Shown: positions 1 through 11,435 of the stretch, one piece after another
How positions within the stretch are numbered: the stretch's first letter is position 1
How the letters are laid out: every line of letters starts with the position of its first letter
NCBI RefSeq assembly: GCF_023091745.1
Contig: NC_068933.1
Span: 21,394,001 to 21,458,000 of the forward strand
DNA: 64,000 bases
Origin: Budorcas taxicolor
Taxonomy: Eukaryota; Chordata; Mammalia; Artiodactyla; Bovidae
Direction: 5' to 3'
The notes under the pieces: generated by a model
Told to the model about the DNA's origin: nothing
Database searches by the model: none
The model's input: only the letters and a program-made list of their open reading frames with translations
Program-made: the position numbers and the translations under genes

Positions 1-504
1 TAATATGCAAATAGATCTAGTGTTTGTAATTTTCTGAATTCAATTACGTGTGCACTGTGGCCCTCCAAAATTGTAATTATAGTGATCAGAGGAATACTTT
101 GAAGCTTGCTGAGAGTAGGTAATATAACCATCAAAATTTTATGTGTTTTTTTTTTTTTTTTTTTTGGCTAGTTAGTAGAAATGACAAGTAGCAGAGGAAG
201 GAAAATGCACAGTTCACACGGGAAGAATTTTTATTGGACATTGAAAATTTTGCTCAGTGTTGAGAGATAGAAAGTCTTAATAAATTCACATATTTCTTTG
301 CCCCAACTACTTCATCTTTCAGTCTCTTCTGCAAATATGGGTGTGTTTGGGTGTGCATGTGTGCACTTGCACACACTTGTCTAGGCTTAATGAAGAAACA
401 CGTGAAATGAGACATATATGCAGCCACTACAATAGCTTACAAAGAACAAAGTTTTGGTTTTAAAGGAGATTAAAAACAGAAAAGTGGAAAATGTCTAGAT
501 ATAT
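1..504. other. single-copy-looking A+T-rich DNA
   Basis: No gene or repeat family is recognised here. The stretch holds a T homopolymer near 145-166 and a short GTGTG-rich patch near 340-375. Confidence 0.5.
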
Positions 505-745
505 GTGCATTGTTTAATATTGGGATAAGTGACCTGGAAAAAGATGTGGGAAATGCTTTCTCTGACTTTGCAGATGACATTAAATTCTTCAAGTTAATGC
601 TACACCAAGATGACCAAAATAAATGACGGATGTTAGAGAAGACCATGAGTGTGAAACGAAGTGATATTGAATTCCACAGTGAGCAAAACGTGAAGCAATA
701 CATCCAGGGGCAGTAATCAGAACTGAACTAATAGGATGTCAGAAG
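505..745 (+). mobile_element. L3/CR1-type LINE relic (ORF fragment)
   Basis: The phrase gacctggaaaaagatg, followed by ttgcagatgacattaaa and later gtgaagcaatacatccaggg, has the order and spacing of CR1/L3 reverse-transcriptase and downstream sequence (sense: the ND-LE...FADD-type box, then the N-rich box with K-x-x-x-x-HL). No open frame survives. This would be one of the oldest repeats in the window. The assignment is from recalled consensus only, and a weak L2 or a chance match is possible. Confidence 0.45.
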
Positions 746-1554
746 TGAAATTAACAATGGAATCCAGGAAAAGGGCTTACAGGCCACTGTTTCCAAACAT
801 TTTGGGCCAGCAAACTGCTGTATATCTTTAACCAGAAAAATTTTAGAAAAACCATGAAGGTAAATTCAACTCCTATATAAAATCTTGAAGAGTACACACA
901 TGAAAAATAACACGTGAATTTCTGAAATATTTATAACTTTGTAAATAATAAGCAATTCTAGACTTTGAACGATAATGCTTTCAAAATTTTGCACTGTCAA
1001 AAATTGTGGGATGAAATCTACATGACTGTTTTTGGTACTCCGAATATAGAGCTTTTGGAATATTGTATAATGGCACTGCCTATCAGTCAATACATTAACT
1101 TTGGTATTTTCTTTTTGTCCAGTGAGGTTTAATTTTTTGAACATTAGATTTTGTTGTATTTTGCTCTTCTTATTTATAAAAATAATTGTAAAATGGAAAA
1201 AATAAAAGTGCTGACACTAGTAGTAGAAGCACAGAGCCAGGAAACCAAATATGATTGAGAGAAATTGGACTCAAAGAAATCAGTGAATATTTAAATTCAG
1301 TCTGTGTCTTGCTGGGTTTAGCTGGATTGTCTATGTGTGGAATGAGGAAGAAACTTTTTTTAAAGATGGTTTATTAGAGAAATATCTGAAATGGTAATAA
1401 TGTAGCTTTGAAGGTTTTAGCAAGGAGGGACTTTCTTCTTGTAAAAGATAGTCACAATTATCAAGTTTTATGTACTAAACTTTCAGTGTTATTTGTGAAA
1501 ACACATTTTATGTAAAGTAGGTATGGGTATAAAAAAGATCATGGACATAAAACT
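746..1554. other. no recognised gene or young repeat
   Basis: A+T-rich sequence. A phrase near 795-850 (tttccaaacattttgggcc) resembles the start of old hAT-type elements but is too short to call. The open frames here are short and have no family features. Confidence 0.4.
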
Positions 1555-1735
1555 GATACAACAAATTTCTTAGCTATGTAATTTTTAACAAATTACTGGA
1601 CTTTGCTAAATATCAATATCATCATCTGTAATTTGGGATAAAAAGGAGCATATCATAGTTTTATGGTAATATATCAAGATAGCAAATGTAAAACATTTAG
1701 CACAGTTTCTAATACTGTTGAGTACTCAAATTGTG
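1555..1735 (+). mobile_element. MIR SINE, sense
   Basis: The MIR order is visible in diverged form: tagctatgtaa, then ttactggactttgct, then atcatcatctgtaatttggg, and finally acatttagcacagtttctaatac. The tRNA head is missing or unrecognisable, so this is the core and 3' part. Confidence 0.65.
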
Positions 1736-1848
1736 GTAATTAGTATATGTTCTAATACTAAAACCTAAATTATTACAAAGTAGACCTGGAGGTGGATATA
1801 AAATTCAAAAACTTCTGAGTAGGGTTATTATTATAAAGACGACAGTGG

Positions 1849-1969
1849 TGGTTTAGTCACCAAGTGGTGTCTGACTCTTAGGACCCCATGGACTATAGCC
1901 TGCCAGGTTCCTCTGTCCATGGGATTTCTGAGGCAAGAATACTGAAATGGGTTGCCATTTCCTTCTCCA
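1849..1969 (-). mobile_element. Bov-tA SINE fragment, antisense
   Basis: On the + strand it reads gtcaccaagtggtgtctgac ... ccccatggactatagcc ... ggttgccatttccttctcc, the reverse complement of the 3' half of Bov-tA. The tRNA-like head is missing, so the copy is truncated. It lies 70 bp upstream of a sense BovB tail. Confidence 0.88.
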
Positions 1970-2014
1970 TAAGCCTTTTTAAAATGGAAACTGAACCCAA
2001 GAATAAAGATCACA

Positions 2015-2965
2015 ATGATGTACAATGATTTATGCTCCAATAAGGGAACAACAGACTGGTTCCAAATAGGAAAAGGAATATGTCAAGGCTGTATATTGTC
2101 ACCCTGCTTATTTAACTTCTATGCAGAGTACATCATGAGAAATGCTGGGTTGGAAGAAGCACAAGCTGGAATCAAGTTTTCTGGGAGAAATGTCACTAAC
2201 CTCAGATATGCAGATGACACCACCCTTATGGCAGAAAGTGAAGAGGAACTAAAGAGCCTCTTGATGAAAGTGAAAGTGGAGAGTGAAAAAGTTGGCTTAA
2301 AGCTCAACATTCAGAAAACGAAGATCATGGCATCCGGTCCCATCACTTCATGGGAAATAGATGGGGAAACAGTGGAAACAGTGTCAGACTTTATTTTGGG
2401 GGGCTCCAAAATCACTGCAGATGGTGACTGCAGCCATGAAATTAAAAGACGCTTACTCTTCGGAAGAAAAGTTATGACCAACCTAGATATTATGTTGAAA
2501 AGCAGAGACATTACTTTGCCAACTAAGGTCCGTCTAGTCAAGGCTATGGTTTTTCCAGTGGTCATGTATGGATGTGAGAGTTGGACTGTGAAGAAGGCTG
2601 AGCGCCGAAGAATTGATGCGTTTGAACTGTGGTGTTGGAGAAGACTCTTGAGAGTCCCTTGGACTGCAAGGAGATCCAACCAGTCCATTCTGAAGGAGAT
2701 CAGCCCTGGGTGTTCTTTGGAAGGAATGATGCTAAAGCTGAAACTCCAGTACTTTGGCCACCTCATGCGAAGAGTTGACTCATTGGAAAAGACTCTGATG
2801 CTGAGAGGGATTGGGGGCAGGAGGAGAAGGGGACGACAGAGGATGAGATGGCTGGATGGCATCACTGACTCGATGGACAGGAGTCTGAGTGAACTCCGGG
2901 AGTTGGTGATGGACAGGGAGGCCTGGCATGCTGTGATTCATGGAGTCGCAAAGAGTCAGACATGA
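2015..2965 (+). pseudogene. BovB reverse transcriptase C-terminal fragment, 316 codons still open
   Basis: The frame is open from unique flank into BovB sequence and ends at the normal BovB stop. The first about 10 residues come from flanking DNA, so the ATG is fortuitous. Visible features are the RT motif GICQGCILSPCLFN at about 21-34 and the catalytic YADD box at about 65-68. These are followed by the thumb and the Arg/Lys-rich C-terminal part (GRRRRGRQRMRWLDGITDS), typical of the end of the RTE ORF2 protein. The endonuclease and RT fingers (motif A, FIDYAKAFD in another copy here) are absent. The frame has no frameshift over about 920 bp, which suggests recent insertion and not selection. 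It is not a host gene. Confidence 0.9.
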
Positions 2966-3003
2966 CTAAGTGACTGAACTGAACTGAACTGAACTGAAGG
3001 GAA
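2042..3003 (+). mobile_element. BovB (RTE) LINE, 5'-truncated, sense
   Basis: About 950 bp of the BovB 3' end, from the region just before the YADD box to the terminal (GAACT)n tail at 2976-2998. Divergence from the other copies in the window is low. A possible short TSD, aagggaa, lies at 2042-2048 and 2997-3003; it overlaps element sequence, so it is only suggestive. RTE elements mobilise by target-primed reverse transcription. This copy lacks the endonuclease and the N-terminal half of the reverse transcriptase, so it is dead. Confidence 0.95.
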
Positions 3004-3400
3004 TTAATAATAATAGTAGGAATGAGAGATTAAGTCTCTACTCATGCTTTTAGGACAAAATCTAATTTCTTTAAAAAGGATTTCAAAGTTCATGTTGATT
3101 CGATTCCTATTCATATCTTCAGTTGAACCTTTTATGACAGTGCTTTTATTATATTTTATGACAGACATTCTATACGACTCTCAGTCATCAAAATGACCAT
3201 GACTTCTGTGTGTGGTACTATCTATGCCTAGAAAATGATTTTTCAGGTCCATTAGCTATTCCAACTCATTCTTTGTCATTTTTTTTTTTTTTTTGGTCAC
3301 CAATCTTCTCCCCATCCCCATTTTCATTAGATGTCTCTCTAATGCGCTCCTATATAACAACATGGCATAAGACTCCTAGGGATGCTATTTAAACTGCAGT
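3004..3400. other. no recognised gene
   Basis: A+T-rich DNA with a T run near 3280-3295. The short open frames have no family features. Confidence 0.4.
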
Positions 3401-3535
3401 GCTTAATTGTTGGCGTCATTCACTACACTGTATGCTCTGTGATGATGGCTTATGTTTGCCTTCCTTACACTGCACGGTGTATGACCTGGATAGAACGACA
3501 ATAAAAATTTATGAATGAATGAAGGATTGAATGGA
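3400..3535 (+). mobile_element. L2 LINE 3' end relic, sense
   Basis: A degraded version of the L2 tail: a gcctggxa-like phrase (gacctggatagaacgacaataaa) followed by aaaaatttatgaatgaatgaa. The ...caataaa.tt.t.gaatgaatga ending is the usual L2 3' signature. Confidence 0.45.
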
Positions 3536-3635
3536 TTCTGAGGTTGATGATGGTAAAGATATATGTGTAATCAAAAACTCATATGGAATAACTTTGTCAA
3601 GTTCAGAAAATTAAGAAGTGGTACAAATTAAGTAT

Positions 3636-3843
3636 GTTGTTGTTTAGTCACTAAGTCATGTCTGACTCTTCTATGACCCCATGGACTATTGCCTGCCATG
3701 CCCTTCTGTCCGTGGAATTTCCCAGGCAAGAATACTGGATTGCCATTTCCTTCTCCAGGGTCGGGATCTTCCCAATCCAAGGATCAAAGCTGAGTCTCCT
3801 GCATTAGCAGGCAGATTCTTTACCACTGAGTCACCAGGGAAGC
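3636..3843 (-). mobile_element. Bov-tA SINE, antisense
   Basis: Near full length. The + strand runs from ttgtttagtcactaagtcatg to gagtcaccagggaagc, the reverse complement of the tRNA-like head that starts gcttccctggtg. An 8-bp candidate TSD, ttaagtat, lies at 3628-3635 and 3851-3858. Confidence 0.92.
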
Positions 3844-3858
3844 TATATGTTTAAGTAT

Positions 3859-4520
3859 AAAATGTTTCAAAAAAGGGCTTTACAAAGTCAATGGGTAACA
3901 ACTAGAGATACTTAAAGAAGTATTGTCCAAGGAGCTAGGGAATAGGATTAAGTGCCTTTATTCTCAGATATCTACTCCTACTGCTCGTTGTGATCTTTGT
4001 GAATTCATTTAACTTTTTTTTGGCTTTAGCAACTATATCGATAGAGTAAGGATAAGATAATCTATGTCACTAAATGCAAAAGGTTGAATAAGTCCTTGAT
4101 GTATTTTCCAGTTCTATGACACATAATTCTTTATCTCAATTGTGAAATTAAAGATAAGATTTTATAGTATAAGATTTTCAGCATGAATATTTTAAAAGTA
4201 ATCATTATAAGAACAGCATGTGTGTGTTGTTTCCATATGCAAAAGCATATTGTTTTTGCAATGAAATAGGATCTGATATAGAAATGAATGAAGATTATAC
4301 AAAGTCAGAAATTTTAAACAGGCATAATTATCTCAGTGTAAACATTATAACTATTTTCACTGTAAATAGTTTACCAGGATGTAAACTATAATATATGCAA
4401 CTACATCTTGAGATATAGTTCACAATTATTTTAGTATCATAAGGAAATATTTTCTTCCTATTTATGGATTATTTATATCTTATTTAAACCTCAATAAACA
4501 TAGATGATTTGTATAATATT
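3859..4520. other. single-copy-looking A+T-rich DNA
   Basis: No gene, RNA or repeat was recognised. Confidence 0.4.
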
Positions 4521-4820
4521 TTTGTATAATAATACTGCTGCTGCTGCTGCTAAGTTGCTTCAGTCGTGTCTGACTCTGTGCGACTCCATAGACGGCAGCC
4601 CACCAGGCTCCCCCGTCCCTGGGATTCTCCAAGCAAGAACACTGGAGTGGGTTGCCATTTCCTTCTCCAATGCATGAAAGTGAAAAGTGAAAGGGAAGTC
4701 GCTCAGTCGTGTCCAACTCTTAGTGACCCCGTGGACTGCAGCCCACCAGGCTCCTCCGTCCAAGGGATTTTCCAGGCGAGAGTACTGGAGTGGGGTGCCA
4801 CACTATTTGTATAATATTAC
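4521..4820 (-). mobile_element. Bov-A2 SINE with 15-bp TSD, antisense
   Basis: A complete dimeric Bov-A2. On the + strand it starts with (tgc)n, the tail in reverse complement. The two Bov-A monomers follow, joined by the atgaaagtgaaaagtgaaag linker, and it ends with ggggtgcca. It is bounded by tttgtataataatac at 4521-4535 and tttgtataatattac at 4806-4820, a 15-bp duplication with one mismatch. This defines the insertion as 4536-4805. Confidence 0.96.
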
Positions 4821-4995
4821 TTTTGAGAAAGATTGTTTTTGCTTGTCAGCTCAGGCAATTTTTCATACATAGAGAAATCTTCCTGCTTTCCAACTGTAAT
4901 ATTCTTGCATGATAATCTATTGGGCTTGGTGTCAAAAATTTTTTGTGAATACAAATCTCATAATGAGAGACTAGGTGGCAGAAGTTGAGAGTTAT

Positions 4996-5288
4996 GAAAT
5001 GGAAATGCTGTTGCTGCTAAGTCACTTCAGTCGTGTCCAACTCTGTGCGACCCCATAGACGGCAGCCCACCAGGCTCCCTCATCCCTGAGATTCTCCAGG
5101 CAAGAACACTGGAGTGGGTTGCCATTTCCTTTTCCAGTGCATGAAAGTGAAAAGTGAAAGTGAAGTTGCTCAGTTGTGTCTGACTCTTAGCGACCCCATG
5201 GACTGCAGTCCACTAGGTTCCTCCATCCATGGGATTTTCCAGGCAAGAGTACGGGAGTGGGTTGCCATTGCCTTCTCCGAAATGGAAA
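4996..5288 (-). mobile_element. Bov-A2 SINE with 10-bp TSD, antisense
   Basis: A second complete Bov-A2 in the same orientation, 200 bp from the first. The perfect TSD gaaatggaaa is at 4996-5005 and 5279-5288. The tail is a short degenerate (tgctgt) run. Confidence 0.95.
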
Positions 5289-5681
5289 GAAACTGGTCTA
5301 AAATCGAAGTGATGTACACTTCAAAAGAAAGAAAGAAAAATATATAGGATTATTAAAAAATGGAAAAGTCTTCCAGTGAAATCAATGGATACAGCATCCA
5401 AACAGAAAATCAGTAAAGAAACATTGACTTTAAATGATATTACCTTAGATCAGATGAACTTAAGAGATAGATACAGAACATTCTATCCGAAAGAGACAGA
5501 ATACACATTTTTCCTCTTAAGTACATATGGAACATTCTCCAAGATGGATCATATGTTAGGCCACAGAATACGTCTTAATAAGTTAAAGAGGATTGAAATT
5601 ATATCAAGCATCTTTTCCACCCACAATGATATGAAACTAGAAATTAATTACAAGGAAGAAAACTGGAAAATTCACAGATGA

Positions 5682-5864
5682 AAAGTGAAAGTGAAACTCG
5701 CTCAGTCGTGTCCGACTCTTTGCAACCCCGTGGACTATACAGTCCATGGAATTCTCCAAGCCAGAATACTGGAGTGGGTAACCTATCCCTTCTCCAGTGG
5801 TCTTCCTGACCCAGGAATCAAGCCGAGATCTCCTGCATTGCAGGTGAATTCTTTACCAACTGAG
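5682..5864 (-). mobile_element. Bov-tA SINE inside old L1, antisense
   Basis: On the + strand it reads from aaagtgaaactcgctcagtc to ctttaccaactgag. L1 sequence resumes at tggaggttaaac directly after it. A short repeat, agatga, flanks it (5676-5681, 5863-5868). Confidence 0.9.
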
Positions 5865-6761
5865 ATGATATGTGGAGGTTAAACAACATGTTGCTAAAAA
5901 ACAGATGGGTCAAAGAAATAAAAAAATACTTTGAGACCAAAGAAAATGTAAATGTAACATACCAGAATTTGTGGATGCAGTAAAACAATTCTAGGGGAGA
6001 GGTTTATGGCGATAAATGCCTACCTCAAGAAGCAAGAAAAGTCTTAACTAAACAACCTAACTTTATACCTCAAGGGATTAGAAAAAGAAGAATAACTAAA
6101 ACCCAAAGTTGGTAGAAAGAAGGAGAGAACAAAGATGAAAGGAGAAATAAAAGACAGTAGGGAAGGCCAGTGATAGTAATTGCTGGTTCTTTGAAAAGAT
6201 AAGCAAAATTTGATAAGCCTTTACCTAGATTAAATAAGAAAAAAGGAGAGAGGACTCCAATAAATAAAATCATAAATGAAAAAGAAGATATTACAACTGT
6301 TAGCACAGAAACAAAAAAAAATTTGTGAGAGGGTACTATGAACAATTATAGGCTAACAAATTAAAAAACCTACAAAAAATGACTACATTTCTAGAAACCT
6401 ACAACTTACCGAGACTGAATCATAAAATAGGAAAATCCAAAAAGACCTATTATGGACAATGGTATTGAAATCATTGTTTAAAAAAGCTTCTCAATACACA
6501 CCAGACACTTCACTGGTGAATTCTATCATACATCCAAGGAAGAATTAATACCAATCCTTGTCAAACTCTTTCAAAAAATGGAAGAGAATGGAATGTTTCT
6601 AAACTCATGTTTTCAGATCAGCAATACCCTGATGTCAGAACCAGACAAGGACATGCAGATAAGAAAATTATAGACCAGTCTCCCTGATGAACAGAGATGT
6701 AAAAATCCTCAAAAAAATATTAGCAAACCAAATTCAACAATACGTTAAATGGATCATAGGG

Positions 6762-7056
6762 CATAATTAGGAGAAGGCAATGGCACCCCCCTCCAACACT
6801 CTTGCCTGGAAAATCCCACAGACAGAGGAGCCTGGTAGGCTGCAGTCCATGGGGTTGCTAGGAGTTGGGCACGACTGAACGACTTCATTTTCACTTTTCA
6901 CTTTCATGCATTGGAGAAGGAAATGGCAGCCCACTCCAGTGTTCTTGCCTAGAGAATCCCAGGGACGGGGGAGCCTGGTGGGCTGCCGTCTATGGGGTCG
7001 CACAGAGTCGAACACAACTGATGTGACTTAGCAGCAGCAGCAGCAGGCCATAATTA
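6762..7056 (+). mobile_element. Bov-A2 SINE inside old L1, sense
   Basis: It runs from ggagaaggcaatggcaccc to the (cag)n tail at about 7031-7046, both monomers present. The candidate TSD cataatta lies at 6762-6769 and 7049-7056. Confidence 0.94.
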
Positions 7057-7155
7057 AATGAGATGTACTCTGGGAATGTGAGGATAGTTCAACATCTGCA
7101 AGGCAGTCAACGTGATGCAACATTAACAAAATGAACCATACAGAGCAAATGATTG

Positions 7156-7345
7156 GGACGTCCCTTGTGGTCCAGTGGCTAAGACTCCATGCTCCCAATG
7201 CAGGAGATTTGATCACTAGTCAGGGAACTAGGTCCCACATGCCATAACTAAAGATCCTACATGCCACAACGAAGAATGAAGACCCTGAGTGCTGCAACTA
7301 AGACTTGGCACAGCCAGATAAATAAGCAAATATTTTTTAAACCAT
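7156..7345 (+). mobile_element. CHR-type tRNA-Glu SINE inside old L1, sense
   Basis: The head ggacgtcccttgtggtccag and the phrase gggaactaggtcccacatgcc are the cetartiodactyl CHR SINE pattern. An A-rich tail follows near 7330-7345, and L1 resumes at ccatatgatcatttcag. This family is older than Bov-tA and is also found outside ruminants. Confidence 0.82.
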
Positions 7346-7915
7346 ATGATCATTTCAGTAGATGCAAATTTTATAGAATTCAATATCCATTCATGATTAA
7401 AGACTCTCAATAACGTGGGTATAGAGGGAACATACCTCAACATAATAAAGTTTACATTTGATAACCTTACATTTAACATCACACTCAACACTGAAAAGCT
7501 GAAAGCATTTCTTCCAACATCAGGAGGAAGACATTCTCATTCTTGTCACTTTTATTCAACCTAGTATTTGAAGTCCTAACCAGGCCCTAGGCAATAAAAG
7601 CAAAACGTGTCCACATTGCAAAGGAAGAAGTCAAACTGTCACTATTTGCAAATGACATGATGTTATATATAGAAAATCCTGAAGGCTTCATAAAAAAAAA
7701 TCATTAGAATGAATACATTCAATAAAGTTGCAGGATATAAAATCAATACACAAAATCTGTTACTTTCTATACATCAGTAAGGAACTACCAGAAAAATAAA
7801 TGTTTCAAAAATACTCATTGCATCAAACAGAAATAAATTACCTAGGAATAAATTTAAACAAGGAGATGAAAACCTGTCTATTAAACACTATTAAGACATT
7901 AATGAAAGATACTGT

Positions 7916-8429
7916 TGTCCTATCTGATTTCACTAGTGGTTGTGGAGATCATCCATACTACATTTCACTAAACTCATGTTTTGAAATGGTTGGTGGACAT
8001 ATATATTTATATGTTTCAAACCCACAAATGTCTGAAGGAGAATTCATCACTTAGGCCTCTAGTATTCCATACCTCTATAAATGACACCATCTTTCTTCAT
8101 CACTCAACCCAGAAACTTAGCCATTGTCATTATTTTCCTTGTCCTATCCAGAATATCCAGAGTGGGAAATTTTGGAGAATACTGACCTTAGAAAAGCAGG
8201 TGGAGAGAAGATTTATGTCAGAAACTCAGAGTGTCCTAAAATGTAGAATATTTGAGTCTTAGTTGAAGGCCTAGGTTATTATATGTGAATCAGAATAAAA
8301 CATTAGAATAACGGGAAATAAAATAATGTCAGGAATCAACTCTCTTTTTTCTAATATAGAGAGAAATACATGTCTTAAATGAAGGAAACTTTCACCCATA
8401 AGCCTTAGGCATGAAATGAAATAAGAAAG
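7916..8429. other. no recognised gene
   Basis: Frames of 84 and 93 codons overlap here (7800-8054, 7981-8262). The first is partly L1 and neither shows a family motif. The rest looks single copy. Confidence 0.4.
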
Positions 8430-8430
8430 A

Positions 8431-8910
8431 TGTTATTTAGTCACTAAGTCATGTCCAACTCTTCACAACCCCACGGGACTGTTGCACACCAGCCTCCCCT
8501 GTCCTTTACTACCTCCCAGAGTTTGCTCAAGTTCATGTCCAAAGTCAGTAATGTCATCCAATCATCTCATCCTCTGTCGCCTCCTTCTCCTCCTGCCCTC
8601 AGTCTTGCCCAGCATCAGGGTCTTTTCCAATGAGTCGGCTCTTTGCATCAGGTGGTCAAAGTATTAGAGCTTCAACTTCAGCACAGTGCTTACAGTGAAT
8701 ATTCAGGACTGATTTCTTTTAGGATTGACTCGTTTGATCTCTTTGCAGCCCAAGGGACTCTCAAGAGTCTTCTCCAGCAACACAATTTGAAAACATCAAT
8801 TCTGGTGCTCAGCCTTCTTTATGGTCCAACTCTCACATCTGTACATGACTACTGGAAAAACCATAGCTTTGACTATATGGACCTTTGTTGGCAAAGTGAT
8901 ACCTCTGCTT
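8431..8910 (-). mobile_element. BovB LINE 3' end, antisense, about 480 bp
   Basis: The + strand begins tgttatttagtcactaagtc and ends ttggcaaagtgatacctctgctt, the reverse complement of the last about 480 bp of BovB. It is older than the 2-3 kb copy: many substitutions, and the encoded C-terminal RT part is frameshifted. Confidence 0.92.
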
Positions 8911-9172
8911 GAAGCAGTGAAAATTCTTAGAAAGAAACTACAGTACATTAAAGTTAAATAATACCAGTGACTCAATTTCAAGGAGAAATGTCCCATGTCC
9001 TCACTTAAGTCTAATTCCAGATGTCTTTCAAATTGTGAGTCACGCATACTGGCTCTAGGCCTCTGTGAAGCTCTATATGTGTAAAAATATGTAATTCAAA
9101 TTTTTGGACAAGCAATATTCAAAGTCACTTCAGAATAATGAAGACAGTGAAGCTATGCCAAGTTCAAGTACG

Positions 9173-9408
9173 TTAAAGGGAAAATGAAAGAAAGTGAAAG
9201 TCGCTCAGTCGTGTCTGATTCTTTGCTACCCTGTGGACTATAGCCTGCCAGGCTCCTCTGTTCCTGGAATTTCCAGGCCAGACTACTGGAGTGGGTAGCC
9301 ATTCCCTTCTCTAGGGGAGCTTCCCAACCCAGGGATTGAACCCAGGTCTCCCACATTGCAGGTGGATTCTTCACCATCTGAGCCACCAGAGCAGACCCAT
9401 TAAAGGAA
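9173..9408 (-). mobile_element. Bov-tA SINE, antisense, with probable TSD
   Basis: The element is 9187-9397. On the + strand it runs from gaaagtgaaagtcgctcag to catctgagccaccaga. The flanks ttaaaggga (9173-9181) and ttaaaggaa (9400-9408) look like a 9-bp TSD with one mismatch. Confidence 0.93.
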
Positions 9409-10350
9409 GGTGTACTTTAAAAATATTCTAAAATATCATCACTGCCAATGATACACTGTTCTACTTCTTCATTGGTAAAGCTTAAATTAATATGAAATGA
9501 TTGTCAGAATTTCTGAATTATTTTTTCAAATTCAATATCATTGCTTTCTTCCTAATATAGATTTTTTTCTACATGTAAGAAATTATTATGTAGACTGTCT
9601 TTTAAAAAGCAATGCAAATATTATCCCAATAGTAGAAGGACAGCATAAGCCATTAAAAGTAACTAATTACATTCCTGAATGGGACTAGTATTGCATATTA
9701 AATGTGCTGATATTAGTCAGCATATCACAATTTTTGATTGTTTATATATTACAGTAACTTTTACTGGACTGTGTTTTTTTTTCCCTAGGCAGTCCCAAAG
9801 AAAAGGAAGTTTGTTAAAATAGTGGGAAATGTTATATAGTACAATGGAACTACATTAATATTGAGCCAGAGAAAAGTTTATTTTTGATTTATTCTCTAAA
9901 GAAAGGATTTTCTAGGCAAACCCAAGAGGTATATGAGATATGAGAAAGAGATTGAATGCCTTCAAGTCACTCTGAAGTACATTGAAAGTGCCATTCTAAA
10001 CAATTCTTCCTAGCACATTCCTTGAGGACTCCTCATAGGCAGTACTTTGTTAGATGAGATCTATATATTGAATACTCTTGGAAAAAAAAAAAAAAGACAC
10101 ACCTGCATGTCTTTGAATACATTCCCTAGTTCTATATTTTTACCAGCCTAAAGTGACCAGATCAATTAATCATATGTAGTGATATTTTACCTATATGTGT
10201 GATGTTTTTTGAAGAAGTATGGTAACTTTTACAAGCAGATTAATCTGGCAAGCTTGAGACAAGTAGAAGGCAGGCCACTGAAATAATCCAAGCAGAAAAC
10301 TGTGTTAATAAAGCTCTTGGCTAAGGTGATAATTGTTCAGTCTTCACTTT
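9409..10350. other. single-copy-looking A+T-rich DNA
   Basis: No gene or repeat family was recognised. An A run is at 10081-10096. Confidence 0.4.
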
Positions 10351-10358
10351 TTGTATGT

Positions 10359-10547
10359 CTTCCCTGGTGGCTGAGTTGGTTCAGAATCTGCCTGCAATGC
10401 AGGAGACCCTGGGTTGGGAAGATCCACTGGAGAAGGGCATGACAACCCACTCTAGTATTCTTGCCTGGCAAACTCTGTGGACAGAGATGCCTGATGGACT
10501 ACAGTCCATGGGGTCGCAAAGAGTTGGACATGACTGAGCGACTAACA
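10359..10547 (+). mobile_element. Bov-tA SINE, sense
   Basis: It starts cttccctggtggctgagttg, carries the tRNA-like box region (caatgcaggagaccctggg) with part of box B deleted, and ends gactgagcgactaacac. Confidence 0.93.
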
Positions 10548-10559
10548 CTTTTATTTTTC

Positions 10560-11435
10560 ACTATGTGTATATATGTTTACACTGTGTTAAAGCCCCTGGG
10601 CTAGAAAGGACTGGAAAACATGGCCATTCTTTGTGTCTTTAGGTTACTGTCTCCTAAGAAGTTGTACCAGGACCTTAGATACCCTTCACATTGGGTGGCT
10701 TACGTTGAGTGATAAATATGATGCTGGGCAGTGATCCACTAGGCACTCTTGTGAATTTTGCTTGGATGTCCATGTAAATGTTTATGTGCATTCAACTTTG
10801 GTATCAAGCATTGTTAGACTTTTCTAGTGAGTCATTTAGAAAGTTTTAAATGCATTCAATATCCAAGTCTTTCCATTTCTTGACAGCCCCATTGCTGTGA
10901 TCTACTGCTAGACCTTGTCATAGCCAGGGACTGTACCATCTCTAATAATGTCAGATACCATTAGTGTCAGCAGAAAATGAATTTATCGAAGAATATTTGA
11001 TAGCACACAAAGTCTTTACATAGGCCCAAGAACCAGGACTGGAGGCTTTGCAGTCTGCAGAAACATCCAGATTTCTCCCTAGGATGGTTCCAGTAGAAAC
11101 TCCAGTGCTCTTCCTGCTCCCAGGACACCACAACAGGCTATACGGCTGTGGGCATGGGTGCTGACTCTGCAACCATGGCCTCTGGGAGCTAGACAGGGGT
11201 GCCGTCACATTTTCTGAATGGATATTTTTAGGGTACATGCCCTTCCTGGCCACCAGCTTCCAAGATAAACTCCATCAGAAAGTTTCATTGATGGATCCCA
11301 GGTCAGAACACTGCAAGGAGGCTGGGGAAGTGAATCTTAATATCTAACATGGGGAGTTGTGAACATAAGAAAGTTCTCAGATGAGGGAGGGGTGGGCATA
11401 GCTTTTCAGCATCTCCCTCAGTCAGAGACAGAAAG
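10560..11435. other. unresolved stretch, moderately GC-rich at 11020-11300
   Basis: No gene structure was recognised. The 11020-11300 part is richer in G+C than its neighbours and carries a 100-codon antisense frame (10951-11253) with no motif. It could be an old LTR or a conserved noncoding patch. Confidence 0.3.

Larger units (their letters stand above)
5289..7915 (+). mobile_element. old L1 LINE, ORF2 region, sense, interrupted by three SINEs
   Basis: Sense L1 ORF2 sequence can be followed in order. The endonuclease-domain end comes first (acagaacattctatcc ... aagtacatatggaacattctcc), then the linker (ggttaaacaacatg, aagaagcaag), then the RT region (ctacaacttaccgagactgaa, tatagaccagtctccctgatgaac). 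The palm follows, with the F-A-D-D equivalent as tttgcaaatgacatgatg near 7645. It ends near 7915 around aattaatgaaagatac. Many frameshifts and deletions make it a fossil. Insertions at 5682-5864 (Bov-tA), 6770-7046 (Bov-A2) and 7156-7345 (CHR SINE) account for the gaps. A 101-codon frame at 5376-5681 is an open piece of this ORF2. Confidence 0.88.

Noticed and set aside
2311..2865. 184-codon minus-strand frame opposite BovB
   Set aside because: It is the antisense shadow of the BovB RT frame; the real coding strand shows RT motifs.
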